A DNA stretch of 64,000 nucleotides from Streptomyces sp. Ru71 (GCF_002920535.1 NZ_PQSS01000003.1:202751-266750); one strand, 5' to 3'. Shown: positions 37,204 through 46,931, counted from the first letter of the stretch. Notes: generated by a model from the sequence alone, not told the origin. Program-made: numbers and translations.

Positions 37204-39537
37204 TCAGCGGCCCAGTCGTCCGCGCACCATGCCGACGAGCGAGTTCAGTTCCTCGATACGCATCCTGCGGGCGGCGACGTAGAAGATGCCGAGCAGGACC
37301 GCCCCGCCGACGATCAGGGCCGCGAAGGAGCCGCCCACGCCCTGGCCGAGCGTGTGGCCGATGCCGTAGCAGGCGGCGCCGCTGAGCGCCGCGGCCGGCA
37401 CCGAGGCGATGCACAGCCGCGCGTAGGTGCGCAGTACGCGGGCCCCGTCCAGGTCGCCGCCCAGCCGCTTGCGCAGCCGGGACCAGGCGACGCCCACGCC
37501 GATGGCGTAGGCCAGGCCGTAGGCGGCGGCCATGCCGATCACCGCCCAGCGGGCCGGCAGCAGGAAGTAGCACAGTGCCGAGGCGCCGGCGTTGACGGCG
37601 GCCACGATGACCGTGTTGTAGAAGGGCGTGCGGGTGTCCTCGTAGGCGTAGAACGCGCGCAGGACGACGTACTGCACCGAGTAGGGGATCAGGCCGAGGC
37701 CGAAGGCCATCAGCATGTAGCCCATGTTGGTGGCCTCGCTGGTGCCCGACGAGCCGAAGATCAGCGTGCACATCGGGATGCCGAGGGCGAGGAAGCCGAA
37801 GGCGATGGGCACGATGGCGACGGCGGTCGTGCGCAGGCCCTGCGAGATGTCGTCGCGGACGGCGCCGGCGTCGTCCTCGGCCGCCGAGCGGGAGATGCGC
37901 GGCAGCAGGGCGGCCATCAGCGACACCGTGATGATGGCCTGGGGCAGGCCCCAGATCAGCTGGGCGTTGGCGTAGGCGGCGAAGCCGGTGCCGTCGATCG
38001 GGGACTCTTTGCCCGCGGCCGTGGAGAGGTTGGTGACGACGATGGCCCCGGCCTGGTTCGCGAGGACGAACAGGAACGTCCACTTGGCCAGGGTGACGGC
38101 CTTGCCGAGGCCGTGACCCCGCCAGTCGAAGCGCAGCCGCAGCTTGAACCCGGTCTCGCGCAGGTAGGGGATCATCGCCAGGGCCTGGACGACGAGGCCC
38201 AGCAGGATGCCGATGCCGAGCAGGCGCTGGCCCTCCGGCGGGATGTTGGTCACCTTCATGCCGGAGTCCGCGGCGGTGCCGTAGACCCAGATGAACATGC
38301 CCAGCGTGATGATGATGACGATGTTGTTCAGGACCGGGGTCCACATCATCGCGCCGAACCTGCCGCGTGCGTTGAGCACCTGGCCCATCACGACATGGAT
38401 GCCCATGAAGAAGATGGACGGCACGAAGTAGTGGACGAAGGTGATGCCCACGTCATTGGCCGCCGGATCACCGGCGACGGACGGGGACAGCAGCCGCACC
38501 AGCAGCGGCGCGGCGAAGACCGCCGCCACGGTCAGCAGGCCCAGCGCCACCATGACCAGCGTCAGCAGCCGGTTGGCGTAGGCCTCGCCGCCGTCGTCGT
38601 CCTCCTTCATCGCGCGCACCAGCTGTGGCACGAAGACGGAGTTCAGACCGCCGCCGACGGTCAGGATGTAGATCATCGTCGGCAGCTGGTAGGCGACCTG
38701 GAAGGTGTCGCCGAGCAGACCGACGCCCAGCGCGGAGACGATCAGCGCGGAACGGATGAAGCCGGTGAGGCGGGAGACCATCGTGCCCGCCGCCATCACG
38801 GCACTCGACTTCAGCAGGCCGGAGGCCCGCCCGCCCTTCTTCGCCGCGGCGGCGGGAGCGGCCGGTGCGGCCGGTGCCGCCCCCGCCTCGGATGCCAGGT
38901 CCGCGTCCGCGGCGACGGGCTGCGCGGTGGGCGCCTGGCCCAGGTACAGCGTCTGCTCGGCGCTCTGCGCGGGCGGCGCCTGCTGCGGGCCCGCGGGCTC
39001 CTGTCCGGCGCCGGGCGCCGGCGCCGGTCCGGGAACGGACGGCGGCTGCTGGTCGTACGACGGGTGGCCGGCGCTCTGCTGCTGGTCGCGGAAGAGATGA
39101 GCGAAGGCGTCCGGCTCGTGACGCTCCTCACCGGCCTGGGTGACCAGGTCGTCCACGCCCACGTACTGGGTGGTGCGGGGGTCGTCGCCGTAGGGCAGGT
39201 ACTGGGTCGGGCCGTCCGGCTCCGGGGCGGGCGTCTGCGCCCACACGCGCGGGTCCGGGGCGTACGGCGACTGCGGCGGCTGCGCGTACAGCTGCTGCGG
39301 CGGCGGGACGGTGCCCGGCGGGGGCGGCGGGTGCGCGGCACGGTCGTAGAGCGCCTCGGCGACCGGGTCCTGGGCGGAGAGGTCCTGTCCGCGGTAGGGG
39401 TCCTGGTCGTAGGCGTCCTGGAGGTACATGTCCGCCGGGTGCTGCGGCGGGACCTGGCCGTTCTCGGGCGGCGGGCCCTCGGGGCGGCCCGAGCTGCCCA
39501 CGGCCTGGCCGCGGTCACCGTCGTACGGCGCGTTCAT
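37204..39537 (-). CDS. murJ: lipid II flippase MurJ (MviN)
   Basis: A 777-residue MOP-superfamily flippase that moves lipid II outward for peptidoglycan synthesis. About 240 N-terminal residues are disordered, rich in Pro/Gln/Tyr/Ala. The 14-span core begins at GLLKSSAVMAAGTMVSRLTG and contains PRISRSAAEDD, FYAYEDTRTPFYNTVIVAAV and the other MurJ motifs. The very long cytoplasmic head is usual for streptomycetes and absent from E. coli. It lies 136 bases upstream of the pseudokinase on the same strand. Confidence 0.97.
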   Translation of the reverse strand: MNAPYDGDRGQAVGSSGRPEGPPPENGQVPPQHPADMYLQDAYDQDPYRGQDLSAQDPVAEALYDRAAHPPPPPGTVPPPQQLYAQPPQSPYAPDPRVWAQTPAPEPDGPTQYLPYGDDPRTTQYVGVDDLVTQAGEERHEPDAFAHLFRDQQQSAGHPSYDQQPPSVPGPAPAPGAGQEPAGPQQAPPAQSAEQTLYLGQAPTAQPVAADADLASEAGAAPAAPAAPAAAAKKGGRASGLLKSSAVMAAGTMVSRLTGFIRSALIVSALGVGLLGDTFQVAYQLPTMIYILTVGGGLNSVFVPQLVRAMKEDDDGGEAYANRLLTLVMVALGLLTVAAVFAAPLLVRLLSPSVAGDPAANDVGITFVHYFVPSIFFMGIHVVMGQVLNARGRFGAMMWTPVLNNIVIIITLGMFIWVYGTAADSGMKVTNIPPEGQRLLGIGILLGLVVQALAMIPYLRETGFKLRLRFDWRGHGLGKAVTLAKWTFLFVLANQAGAIVVTNLSTAAGKESPIDGTGFAAYANAQLIWGLPQAIITVSLMAALLPRISRSAAEDDAGAVRDDISQGLRTTAVAIVPIAFGFLALGIPMCTLIFGSSGTSEATNMGYMLMAFGLGLIPYSVQYVVLRAFYAYEDTRTPFYNTVIVAAVNAGASALCYFLLPARWAVIGMAAAYGLAYAIGVGVAWSRLRKRLGGDLDGARVLRTYARLCIASVPAAALSGAACYGIGHTLGQGVGGSFAALIVGGAVLLGIFYVAARRMRIEELNSLVGMVRGRLGR

Positions 39538-39580
39538 GGTTACCCCACCTCATCGTCCCGGGCCCACGGCCACGTCATCC

Positions 39581-41977
39581 TCAACGGTCCACTCTCTCAC
39601 CCGTCCCGGACGGGTCGGTGTTTTCCGCTGCGGTGTCCGGCGTCGGGTCACTCGGCTGCGTACCGTCTGCCCCCGGGCGGGTGGCCGACTCTTCCATGAG
39701 ACGGTCCCGAGGGCCTTCGGGGTTCGCTTCGGCGGCGCCCGTCTCGCCGGGCTCGTCACCGGCACCGCCGTTCCCGGCGTCCTCGGCGGTCCGCGCCGCG
39801 GCGCGCTTGCGCTGGGTGTACATCCGGAAGCCGGCCAGCACCAGCAGCAGCACGCCGCCGCCGATGACCAGCATCACCGTGGCGGTGACCTCGGTGACCT
39901 TCACGTCGAAGGAGACGGGGGCGCCGTACTTGCGGCCGTCCTCGGTGAACAGCTGGGCGATCACCGTGGTCTGGCCGTTGACGTTCGCGGACGTGGTGAA
40001 CTTCACCGTCTGGCTGTGCCCGCCGGAGACCGCGATCGGCTTCTCGTCGAACGCCCCGCCGTTGATCTTGAGACGGGTGGGGTTGGTCGAGGTCAGCCGC
40101 AACACCAGGTGGTCGGCGCCCTGCAGCAGGTTGTTCTGCACGGTCACCGGGATGGTGGCACTGCGTCCGGACAGCTTGGTGTCGGACTTGTCGATCAGCT
40201 TGACCTGGTGGGCGAGCGCGTCGAGGTAGTCCTCCACACCCCGGCGGAAGGTACGCGCCTCGCCGGCCCGGCCGCGCCACGACGTGGCCATCTCGCGGTT
40301 CATGGCCCGCCCGAAGGGGGTCGCGACGCGCGAGGTGTCGGTGAGGATCACCTGGAAGTTGTCGAGCTTGTCCTGCGTGGTCGCGATCTGCTCGAAGGCG
40401 GAGCGCGGCAGTTCCTGGCGGCGCAGCGACGACGGGTACGCCGACCCCGAGGGGATGCTCGTGGTGGCGTCCGGATCGGGCTTGGCCTTGGCGGCGGCCG
40501 ACAGCTGCTGGGCCTGCGACCAGGTGCCGCCCTGCAGCGCGGTCACGGCCTCAGCCATCGCCTGCGCCTGGCTCGCGGTCGGCATCCGCTGCGGGGCGAC
40601 GACGATGCTGCGTTCCTTGTCGGACTGCTGGTTCAGCGCCAGGCTCTGCGCGAGGAACTGCTGCACCGCGAGCGAGGAGGCGGACGCCGATGTCAGATCG
40701 CCCTGGAACCCGGTGGACAGCCGGGCGTCGGCAACCACCGCCGTGGTGCCGCCGCCGACGGGACGGGCCGCGGACGGCGTGTAGGGCAGCCCGCTGGTCT
40801 CCCGCAGGCTGTCGCTGCGCGCGATCACCTTGTCGGCGCCCGCCGAGGTGGCCACCTTCATGATCGACGGGTCGACCGCGCCGGCCACCGGCCAGGCGAA
40901 GTCGGTGGTCGGCGTGACGTGCAGCACGGTCTCCACGGTGAGCGCCGCGACGTCGGTGGCCTCCTTGAGCTGGCTGAGCGAGCCGGTCACGCTGGTGCCG
41001 TTGTGGGCGAGGGAGGCCAGGTCCGGGTCGCCGAAGGGCAGCGCCACGACCTCCTTGCCCGCCACCGCCTGCTGCAACTCGGCGAGCCACTGCTTGGCGA
41101 GGGCCTGGTTGCGGCCGGTGGTGGGGGTGTCGCCGTTACCGCGGACCTTGTAGCTGCCCGTCATGGCGTCGACGGACGCCAGCAGGTCGGGGTCGATCAC
41201 CCAGGTCACGTCGAGGTTCTTGCCCAGCGCCACCATCTGCTCCAGGCGACCGCCCGGGGCGATCTCCTTGGCCAGGTCGTCGTCGAGGAAGACCGGTGTC
41301 TGCTGCTCACCGGGACTCGTCTCCGCCGTCATCCGCACCGGCGACATCAGCGGCCACAGAACCGTCGTCTTGGTCTTGGTGTCCGCCTCGTCGGGCTGCC
41401 ACGGCAGGAAGGTCCGCTGGATGCCCAGCACCTGCTCCCACTGCTGCGCGGACGTCTGCCCGGACAGCGAGACCCCGAGTTGGTAGACGCCGTCGCCACC
41501 GAGGTCCAGCTTGTCCACCGGGACGGAGATGCTGAAGTGCTCGGCGACCCCAGGGGTGAGCTTGGCGAACTTGGCGACGTAGGAGCCGCCGATCTCCGAG
41601 CCGTCGGCGCCGGGCGTGTATCCGGTGCGCTCGGCGGCGGCCTCGATCTCGGACCGGGTGGACAGCTCCGGTCCGACCCGCAGGCCCACATGGGCGTCCG
41701 TGACCGCCTGCCGGCCGTTGTTCGTCACGGTGCCGGAGACGGTCAGGGTGTCGCCGTCGGAGGGGACGCTGGGTGTGAGCGAGTCCACGGCCACGGAGAC
41801 CGTGCGTGAGCCGGATGCGGCGGGCGCCGCGTCCGCCGCCGCCTGGGCGTGTGGTGCCGCGGGCACCTGCATCAGCCCGGCCAGCAGGGGTGCTCCCATG
41901 AGCAGGGCGGCGGTGCGCCGCAGCCAGCGGCGGGCAGGAGAGGGACTCGTCCCCTGGATGTCTGCCGCCTCGGCCAC
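39581..41977 (-). CDS. DUF6049 family surface protein
   Basis: A 798-residue exported, membrane-anchored protein. The signal segment is about 21-46 (TAALLMGAPLLAGLMQ, then AHAQA). A first beta-sandwich (VSGTVTNNGRQAVTDAHVGL), a large central alpha/beta region with VTWVIDPDLLASVDAMTG, a second beta domain, one membrane span (VMLVIGGGVLLLVLAGFRMY) and an acidic cytoplasmic tail follow. The same protein type precedes mviN in mycobacteria (Rv3909), so a peptidoglycan or envelope role with MurJ is likely. Start GTG 41977 is 43 bases upstream of murJ in the operon sense. Confidence 0.88.
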   Translation of the reverse strand: MAEAADIQGTSPSPARRWLRRTAALLMGAPLLAGLMQVPAAPHAQAAADAAPAASGSRTVSVAVDSLTPSVPSDGDTLTVSGTVTNNGRQAVTDAHVGLRVGPELSTRSEIEAAAERTGYTPGADGSEIGGSYVAKFAKLTPGVAEHFSISVPVDKLDLGGDGVYQLGVSLSGQTSAQQWEQVLGIQRTFLPWQPDEADTKTKTTVLWPLMSPVRMTAETSPGEQQTPVFLDDDLAKEIAPGGRLEQMVALGKNLDVTWVIDPDLLASVDAMTGSYKVRGNGDTPTTGRNQALAKQWLAELQQAVAGKEVVALPFGDPDLASLAHNGTSVTGSLSQLKEATDVAALTVETVLHVTPTTDFAWPVAGAVDPSIMKVATSAGADKVIARSDSLRETSGLPYTPSAARPVGGGTTAVVADARLSTGFQGDLTSASASSLAVQQFLAQSLALNQQSDKERSIVVAPQRMPTASQAQAMAEAVTALQGGTWSQAQQLSAAAKAKPDPDATTSIPSGSAYPSSLRRQELPRSAFEQIATTQDKLDNFQVILTDTSRVATPFGRAMNREMATSWRGRAGEARTFRRGVEDYLDALAHQVKLIDKSDTKLSGRSATIPVTVQNNLLQGADHLVLRLTSTNPTRLKINGGAFDEKPIAVSGGHSQTVKFTTSANVNGQTTVIAQLFTEDGRKYGAPVSFDVKVTEVTATVMLVIGGGVLLLVLAGFRMYTQRKRAAARTAEDAGNGGAGDEPGETGAAEANPEGPRDRLMEESATRPGADGTQPSDPTPDTAAENTDPSGTGERVDR

Positions 41978-42157
41978 GCGCTCGCCCGTCCCTCGTCGTC
42001 GTCAGTGGTCTCGGAATGTGCGTCCACGCATGGTAACGATGCGCGCTGAGTGGAAGTGCCGCGGTCTGCGCCACAAGATCAGGCGTGCGGTTCGGGTTCT
42101 GCGCAGATCCCGACATGGTTCCTTATAAAGAGGAGCGCTTCCATACGCCGGGCAGCT

Positions 42158-42232
42158 GATCCCGCGCCTGGCCCGGGCAGCTGGTCCCGCGGCCGGCCCA
42201 GGCGCCTGATCCCGCGCAGGCGCCCCTGGTGC
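42158..42232. repeat. three tandem 25-bp repeats upstream of cca
   Basis: Units at 42158-42182, 42183-42207 and 42208-42232 share CTGATCCCGCG at exactly 25-base spacing, with divergence in the second half. They lie in the divergent region between the DUF6049 gene and cca and end about 10 bases before the probable cca -10 element. Confidence 0.85.
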
Positions 42233-42257
42233 CCCGGTGCACGTACCCTCTTCTGTT

Positions 42258-43700
42258 GTGCCGAACGCCAACGAAGACACTCCTACTGCCCTGAGCCAGG
42301 TGCAGCAGCGCGCGGTGAGCGAACTGCTGCGGGTGGCCCCCGTCGCCGACGATCTCGCCCGTCGCTTCCAGCAGGCCGGGTTCTCGCTCGCCCTGGTCGG
42401 CGGCTCGGTACGGGACGCGCTGCTCGGCCGGCTCGGCAACGACCTGGACTTCACGACCGACGCCCGGCCCGAGGACGTGCTGAAGATCGTGCGGCCCTGG
42501 GCGGACGCCGTCTGGGAGGTCGGCATCGCCTTCGGCACGGTGGGTGCGCAGAAGTCCGGCTACCAGATCGAGATCACCACCTATCGCTCCGAGGCCTACG
42601 ACCGCACCTCCCGCAAGCCCGAGGTGTCCTACGGCGACTCCATCGAGGAGGACCTGGTCCGCCGCGACTTCACGGTGAACGCGATGGCCGTCGCGCTGCC
42701 GGAGAAGGAGTTCGTCGACCCGCACGGCGGTCTGGTGGACCTGGCCGCGCGGGTGCTGCGCACCCCGGGCACCCCGGAGGCGTCCTTCTCCGACGATCCG
42801 CTGCGCATGATGCGGGCCGCGCGCTTCGCCGCCCAGCTCGACTTCGAGGTCGCCGACGAGGTCGTCGCGGCGATGACGGAGATGGCCGGCCGGATCGAGA
42901 TCGTCTCGGCGGAGCGGGTGCGGGACGAGCTGAACAAGCTGATCCTCTCCGCCCACCCGCGCAAGGGCCTGACCCTGCTCGTGGAGACCGGGCTCGCCGA
43001 GCGCGTCCTGCCCGAGCTGCCGGCGCTGCGGCTGGAGAGCGACGAGCACCACCGGCACAAGGACGTCTACGAGCACACCCTGATCGTGCTGGAGCAGGCG
43101 ATCGCTCTGGAGGAGGACGGTCCCGACCTCACCCTGCGGCTGGCCGCGCTGCTGCACGACATCGGCAAGCCGAGGACGCGTCGCTTCGAGAAGGACGGCC
43201 GGGTCTCGTTCCACCACCACGAGGTGGTGGGCGCGAAGATGACCAAGAAGCGCATGACGGCGCTGAAGTACTCCAACGAGCTGGTGAAGGACGTTTCCCG
43301 GCTGGTCGAGCTGCACCTGCGCTTCCACGGTTACGGCACCGGTGAGTGGACGGACTCCGCGGTTCGCCGCTACGTCCGTGACGCAGGTTCCCTCCTGGAC
43401 CGCCTGCACAAGCTGACCCGCTCGGACTGCACCACCCGCAACAAGCGCAAGGCGGCCGCGCTCTCCCGTGCCTACGACGGCCTGGAGGAGCGCATCGCCC
43501 AGCTGCAGGAGCAGGAGGAGCTGGACGCGATCCGCCCGGACCTCGACGGCAACCAGATCATGGAGATCCTGGGTGTCGGCCCCGGCCCGGTGGTCGGCAA
43601 GGCCTACAAGCACATGCTGGAGCTGCGCCTGGAGCACGGACCGATGGAGCCCGACCAGGCGGTGGCCGCGCTCAAGGAGTGGTGGGCCGAGCAGAGCTGA
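42258..43700 (+). CDS. cca: CCA-adding tRNA nucleotidyltransferase
   Basis: A 480-residue class II nucleotidyltransferase that builds the 3' CCA end; the two tRNA genes in this window do not encode CCA. Motif A is LVGGSVRDALLGRLGNDLDF with the catalytic Asp-x-Asp, then RRDFTVNAMA, DPHGGLVDL, RMMRAARFAAQLDF, and an HD domain (AALLHDIGKP). GTG 42258 is preferred. TACCCT 8 bases upstream would fit a leaderless transcript, and there is no ribosome site at GTG 42237 either. Two parS palindromes follow. Confidence 0.95.
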   Translation: MPNANEDTPTALSQVQQRAVSELLRVAPVADDLARRFQQAGFSLALVGGSVRDALLGRLGNDLDFTTDARPEDVLKIVRPWADAVWEVGIAFGTVGAQKSGYQIEITTYRSEAYDRTSRKPEVSYGDSIEEDLVRRDFTVNAMAVALPEKEFVDPHGGLVDLAARVLRTPGTPEASFSDDPLRMMRAARFAAQLDFEVADEVVAAMTEMAGRIEIVSAERVRDELNKLILSAHPRKGLTLLVETGLAERVLPELPALRLESDEHHRHKDVYEHTLIVLEQAIALEEDGPDLTLRLAALLHDIGKPRTRRFEKDGRVSFHHHEVVGAKMTKKRMTALKYSNELVKDVSRLVELHLRFHGYGTGEWTDSAVRRYVRDAGSLLDRLHKLTRSDCTTRNKRKAAALSRAYDGLEERIAQLQEQEELDAIRPDLDGNQIMEILGVGPGPVVGKAYKHMLELRLEHGPMEPDQAVAALKEWWAEQS

Positions 43701-43718
43701 GGTCGTGGAACGGGGCCA

Positions 43719-43732
43719 TGTTTCACGTGAAA
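43719..43732. promoter_or_regulatory. parS site in a 30-bp palindrome
   Basis: Perfect GTTTCACGTGAAAC; the inverted symmetry extends to 43711-43740 with arms GGGGCCAT and ATGGCCCC. Confidence 0.97.
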
Positions 43733-43760
43733 CATGGCCCCGGGAACGACGAAGGGCGGT

Positions 43761-43774
43761 GTTTCACGTGAAAC
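43761..43774. promoter_or_regulatory. parS site in a 28-bp palindrome
   Basis: Perfect GTTTCACGTGAAAC; symmetry extends to 43754-43781 with arms GGGCGGT and ACCGCCC, flanked by AA on the left and a TTT on the right. Confidence 0.97.
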
Positions 43775-43810
43775 ACCGCCCCTTTGCGTCTGCGCTGAGT
43801 GTCAGGCGCC

Positions 43811-44338
43811 TTACTTCTTGACCTCGGACATGCACAGCACGACGTCGTGGCCGCCGCCGGACTGCCAGTAGGCGATCGGGGCGGACGGGTCGGTGCACTT
43901 GTTCTGGTCGCTCGTGAAGTTGTGCTTCTGGACGACCTTGTACTGGGCGTCCGCGGAAGAGCAGTCGACTTCTTCCAGGTCGGGGTCGCTGTCGGTGCCC
44001 TTGTTGTGCATGCAGGAGCCCACCGAGGTGGTCTCCGCGTCGTCCCGGCTGGCGAACCAGCTGACGCCGGCGATGCCGCCGAACTTCAGCAGGGCGACGA
44101 TGACGGCGATGACGATGCCGCCGATGATGCGCAGCACCTTCTTCCCGCCCTTCTTCGCCGGCGCGGCCGGAGCGGGCGGCGGGACCGGGGCGCCGGGGGC
44201 GCCGGGGCCGGCCTGGTTCGGGAACGGGGCGTACGGGGCGCCCTGCGGCGGGACACCGGGGTGGCCGGCCTGCTGACCCACGGGCGGGGGAGGCGTCTGG
44301 GCGTACGGGTTCTGGCCGTGGGACGGCGGAGTGGTCAC
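43811..44338 (-). CDS. LppU/SCO3897-type membrane protein
   Basis: A 175-residue protein with a Pro/Gly/Gln/Tyr-rich cytoplasmic N-terminus, one membrane span at about residues 70-92 (KVLRIIGGIVIAVIVALLKF) and an outer domain with four Cys (VGSCMHNKG, VDCSSADAQYKVV, KCTDPSAPIAYW, VVLCMSEVKK), probably two disulfides. The pattern fits the family named after mycobacterial LppU and SCO3897. GTG 44338 follows GAGGGGG. The function is unknown. It converges on cca over the two parS palindromes. Confidence 0.85.
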   Translation of the reverse strand: MTTPPSHGQNPYAQTPPPPVGQQAGHPGVPPQGAPYAPFPNQAGPGAPGAPVPPPAPAAPAKKGGKKVLRIIGGIVIAVIVALLKFGGIAGVSWFASRDDAETTSVGSCMHNKGTDSDPDLEEVDCSSADAQYKVVQKHNFTSDQNKCTDPSAPIAYWQSGGGHDVVLCMSEVKK

Positions 44339-44455
44339 TTGGGGGTCCCCCTCGAACGGTGAGCGCGCGGGGCGCGAGATAAGACCCACGTAAATTACTG
44401 GGTCCCACACGCCACTTTGCTTTCCCGAGTTCACTCTGTGGCTTGGATGTGACAC

Positions 44456-45718
44456 TCACCGGTGCCGAAAACGGGGCATAGCCAAGGCAACCGCCCCATA
44501 GACCAGAGACACCGTGACCACCAGCGGGACCGAGCGCCCGTCCGGCGGCAGCATCAGCGCGGCAACGCCCGCCGCGCCCACGAAGGCGACGTTGAACAGT
44601 ACGTCGTACAGCGAGAAGACGCGGCCGCGGAAGGCATCGTCGACCGTGGCCTGCACCACCGTGTCCGTCGCGATCTTCGCCGCCTGCGTGACCAGACCGA
44701 GGACGAACGCCGCGACCAGGACCGGCCCCTGGCGGAACGTCAACCCGAGCGCCGGCACCAGCACCGCCGCGCAGGCCGAGCACACCACGATCCAGCGCAC
44801 CGGCCCGAGCCGCCCTGCCGCCGCCGGGGTCACGACGGCCGCGGCGAAGAATCCCGCGCCCGAGACGCCGACGGCCAGACCGAGCAACGCCAGTCCCTTG
44901 TCCGTGTCGGAGGCCCACGCGTACCGGCACAGCGTCAGCACGGTGACGGTGAGAGCGCCGTAGCAGAAGCGCATCAGCGTCACCGCGGCCAGCGCCCAGG
45001 CGGCCTCCCGGCGGCGCGGCTCGGCCAGATGGCGGGCGCCGGCCGCGAGACCCTGTGCGGTGCCCTGCAGGGCCGCCGCCAGCTTCGGCCGTACCAGGGC
45101 CGGATCGGGGCCCAGCAGGTCCACGGCCAGGCGCAGTGAGGCGAGCGCGGCGCACAGGTACAGGGCGGCGCCCAGCAGGACCACCACGGCGTCGGAGCCG
45201 GCGGGGCCCAGGCGTACGACGAACGCCAGTCCGCCGCCCGCTGTCGCGGCGAGCGTCCCGGCCGTCGGGGACAGGGAGTTGGCGACGACCAGCCGCTCGG
45301 CGTCGACCACGCGCGGCAGGGCCGCGGACAGCCCGGCCAGCACGAACCGGTTGACGCCGGTGACGCACAGGGCGGAGACGTAGAACAGCCAGTCGGGGAC
45401 GTGAGCGACCATCAGGACCGCGGTCACCGTGGCCATCAGAGCGCGCAGCAGGTTGCCGTACACGAAGACCTGCCGCCGGCGCCAGCGGTCCAGCAGGACG
45501 CCGGCGAAGGGGCCCACCACGGAGTAGGGCAGCAGCAGGATCGCCATCGCCGAGGCGATCGCCGTCGGCGAGGCCTGTTTCTCCGGGGAGAAGACGACGT
45601 AGGTGGCGAGGCCGACCTGGTAGACCCCGTCGGCGCCCTGGGAGAGCAGCCGTACCGCGAGCAGGCGCCGGAAGTTCCCGAAGTGGAGCAGCACGCGAAG
45701 ATCACGGACGACGGCCAT
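44456..45718 (-). CDS. major facilitator superfamily transporter
   Basis: A 420-residue MFS protein with about twelve membrane segments. The loop between spans 2 and 3 reads PFAGVLLDRWRRRQVFVYGN, the MFS signature, and VTQAAKIATDTVVQATVDDA is the family motif of a Gram-positive MDR-like group. ATG 45718 gives MAVVRDLRVLLHFGNFRRLL; a GTG at 45733 is also in frame. The substrate is unknown. It shares the strand with LppU-like and ino1, but a terminator separates it from ino1. Confidence 0.88.
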   Translation of the reverse strand: MAVVRDLRVLLHFGNFRRLLAVRLLSQGADGVYQVGLATYVVFSPEKQASPTAIASAMAILLLPYSVVGPFAGVLLDRWRRRQVFVYGNLLRALMATVTAVLMVAHVPDWLFYVSALCVTGVNRFVLAGLSAALPRVVDAERLVVANSLSPTAGTLAATAGGGLAFVVRLGPAGSDAVVVLLGAALYLCAALASLRLAVDLLGPDPALVRPKLAAALQGTAQGLAAGARHLAEPRRREAAWALAAVTLMRFCYGALTVTVLTLCRYAWASDTDKGLALLGLAVGVSGAGFFAAAVVTPAAAGRLGPVRWIVVCSACAAVLVPALGLTFRQGPVLVAAFVLGLVTQAAKIATDTVVQATVDDAFRGRVFSLYDVLFNVAFVGAAGVAALMLPPDGRSVPLVVTVSLVYGAVALAMPRFRHR

Positions 45719-45737
45719 GCGGCACAGCCTCACACAC

Positions 45738-45775
45738 GGAAGGGCCCCCGGGGCACAGTGCCCCAGGGACCCTTC
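45738..45775 (-). terminator. terminator of padR-ino1
   Basis: On the minus strand GGAAGGGTCCCTGGGGCAC and GTGCCCCGGGGGCCCTTCC form a long stem with a few mismatches, 30 bases after the ino1 stop. Confidence 0.8.
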
Positions 45776-45804
45776 CGGCCCTGGCAGGAGCTATCGGGCT
45801 AACC

Positions 45805-46887
45805 TCAGCGCTCGACCTCGCCGCGGATGAACTTCTCGACGTTCTCGCGGGCCTCGTCGTCGAAGTACTGCACCGGCGGGGACTTCATGAAGTACGAGGA
45901 CGCCGACAGGATCGGGCCGCCGATGCCGCGGTCCTTGGCAATCTTCGCGGCGCGCAGCGCGTCGATGATGACACCGGCGGAGTTCGGGGAGTCCCAGACC
46001 TCCAGCTTGTACTCCAGGTTCAGCGGGACGTCACCGAAGGCGCGGCCCTCCAGGCGGACGTAGGCCCACTTGCGGTCGTCGAGCCAGGCGACGTAGTCGG
46101 ACGGGCCGATGTGGACGTTCTTCTCGCCGAGGTCCCGGTCGGGGATCTGGGAGGTGACGGCCTGCGTCTTGGAGATCTTCTTGGACTCAAGGCGCTCGCG
46201 CTCAAGCATGTTCTTGAAGTCCATGTTGCCGCCGACGTTCAGCTGCATCGTGCGGTCCAGGATGACACCCCGGTCCTCGAACAGCTTCGCCATGACGCGG
46301 TGCGTGATGGTGGCGCCGACCTGGGACTTGATGTCGTCGCCGACGATCGGGACGCCCGCCTCGGTGAACTTGTCCGCCCACTCCTTGGTGCCGGCGATGA
46401 AGACCGGGAGGGCGTTGACGAAGGCGACCTTGGCGTCGATGGCGCACTGGGCGTAGAACTTCGCCGCGTCCTCGGAGCCGACGGGCAGGTAGCAGACCAG
46501 AACGTCGACCTGCTTGTCCTTGAGGACCTGGACGACGTCGACCGGCTCGGCGTCGGACTCCTCGATGGTCTGGCGGTAGTACTTGCCGAGGCCGTCGAGG
46601 GTGTGGCCGCGCTGGACCGTCACACCGGTGCTGGGCACGTCGCAGATCTTGATGGTGTTGTTCTCGGACGCGCCGATGGCGTCGGCGAGGTCGAGGCCGA
46701 CCTTCTTGGCGTCCACGTCGAAGGCGGCGACGAACTCGACGTCCTTGACGTGGTAGTCGCCGAACTGGACGTGCATCAGGCCCGGCACCTTGGACGCCGG
46801 GTCGGCGTCCTTGTAGTACTCGACTCCCTGCACCAGCGAGGCGGCGCAGTTGCCCACGCCGACGATGGCTACGCGAACCGAACCCAT
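45805..46887 (-). CDS. ino1: myo-inositol-1-phosphate synthase
   Basis: A 360-residue NAD-dependent enzyme converting glucose 6-phosphate to inositol 1-phosphate, the first step to phosphatidylinositol and mycothiol. The NAD motif is [15 protein letters not shown] near residue 8. The conserved core has [20 protein letters not shown] and [13 protein letters not shown], then the [19 protein letters not shown] segment. The length is that of the bacterial short form. ATG 46887 has AGGGAGC upstream. It follows padR by 44 bases, so the two are probably one operon. Confidence 0.96.
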   Translation of the reverse strand: MGSVRVAIVGVGNCAASLVQGVEYYKDADPASKVPGLMHVQFGDYHVKDVEFVAAFDVDAKKVGLDLADAIGASENNTIKICDVPSTGVTVQRGHTLDGLGKYYRQTIEESDAEPVDVVQVLKDKQVDVLVCYLPVGSEDAAKFYAQCAIDAKVAFVNALPVFIAGTKEWADKFTEAGVPIVGDDIKSQVGATITHRVMAKLFEDRGVILDRTMQLNVGGNMDFKNMLERERLESKKISKTQAVTSQIPDRDLGEKNVHIGPSDYVAWLDDRKWAYVRLEGRAFGDVPLNLEYKLEVWDSPNSAGVIIDALRAAKIAKDRGIGGPILSASSYFMKSPPVQYFDDEARENVEKFIRGEVER

Positions 46888-46931
46888 TCCGGTTGCTCCC
46901 TGTGTGTACGAGTGAGGCCCTGCGTGGGCGC

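Noticed and set aside
42158..42232. CRISPR array at the 25-bp repeats
   Set aside because: No unique spacers between units and no cas genes nearby.
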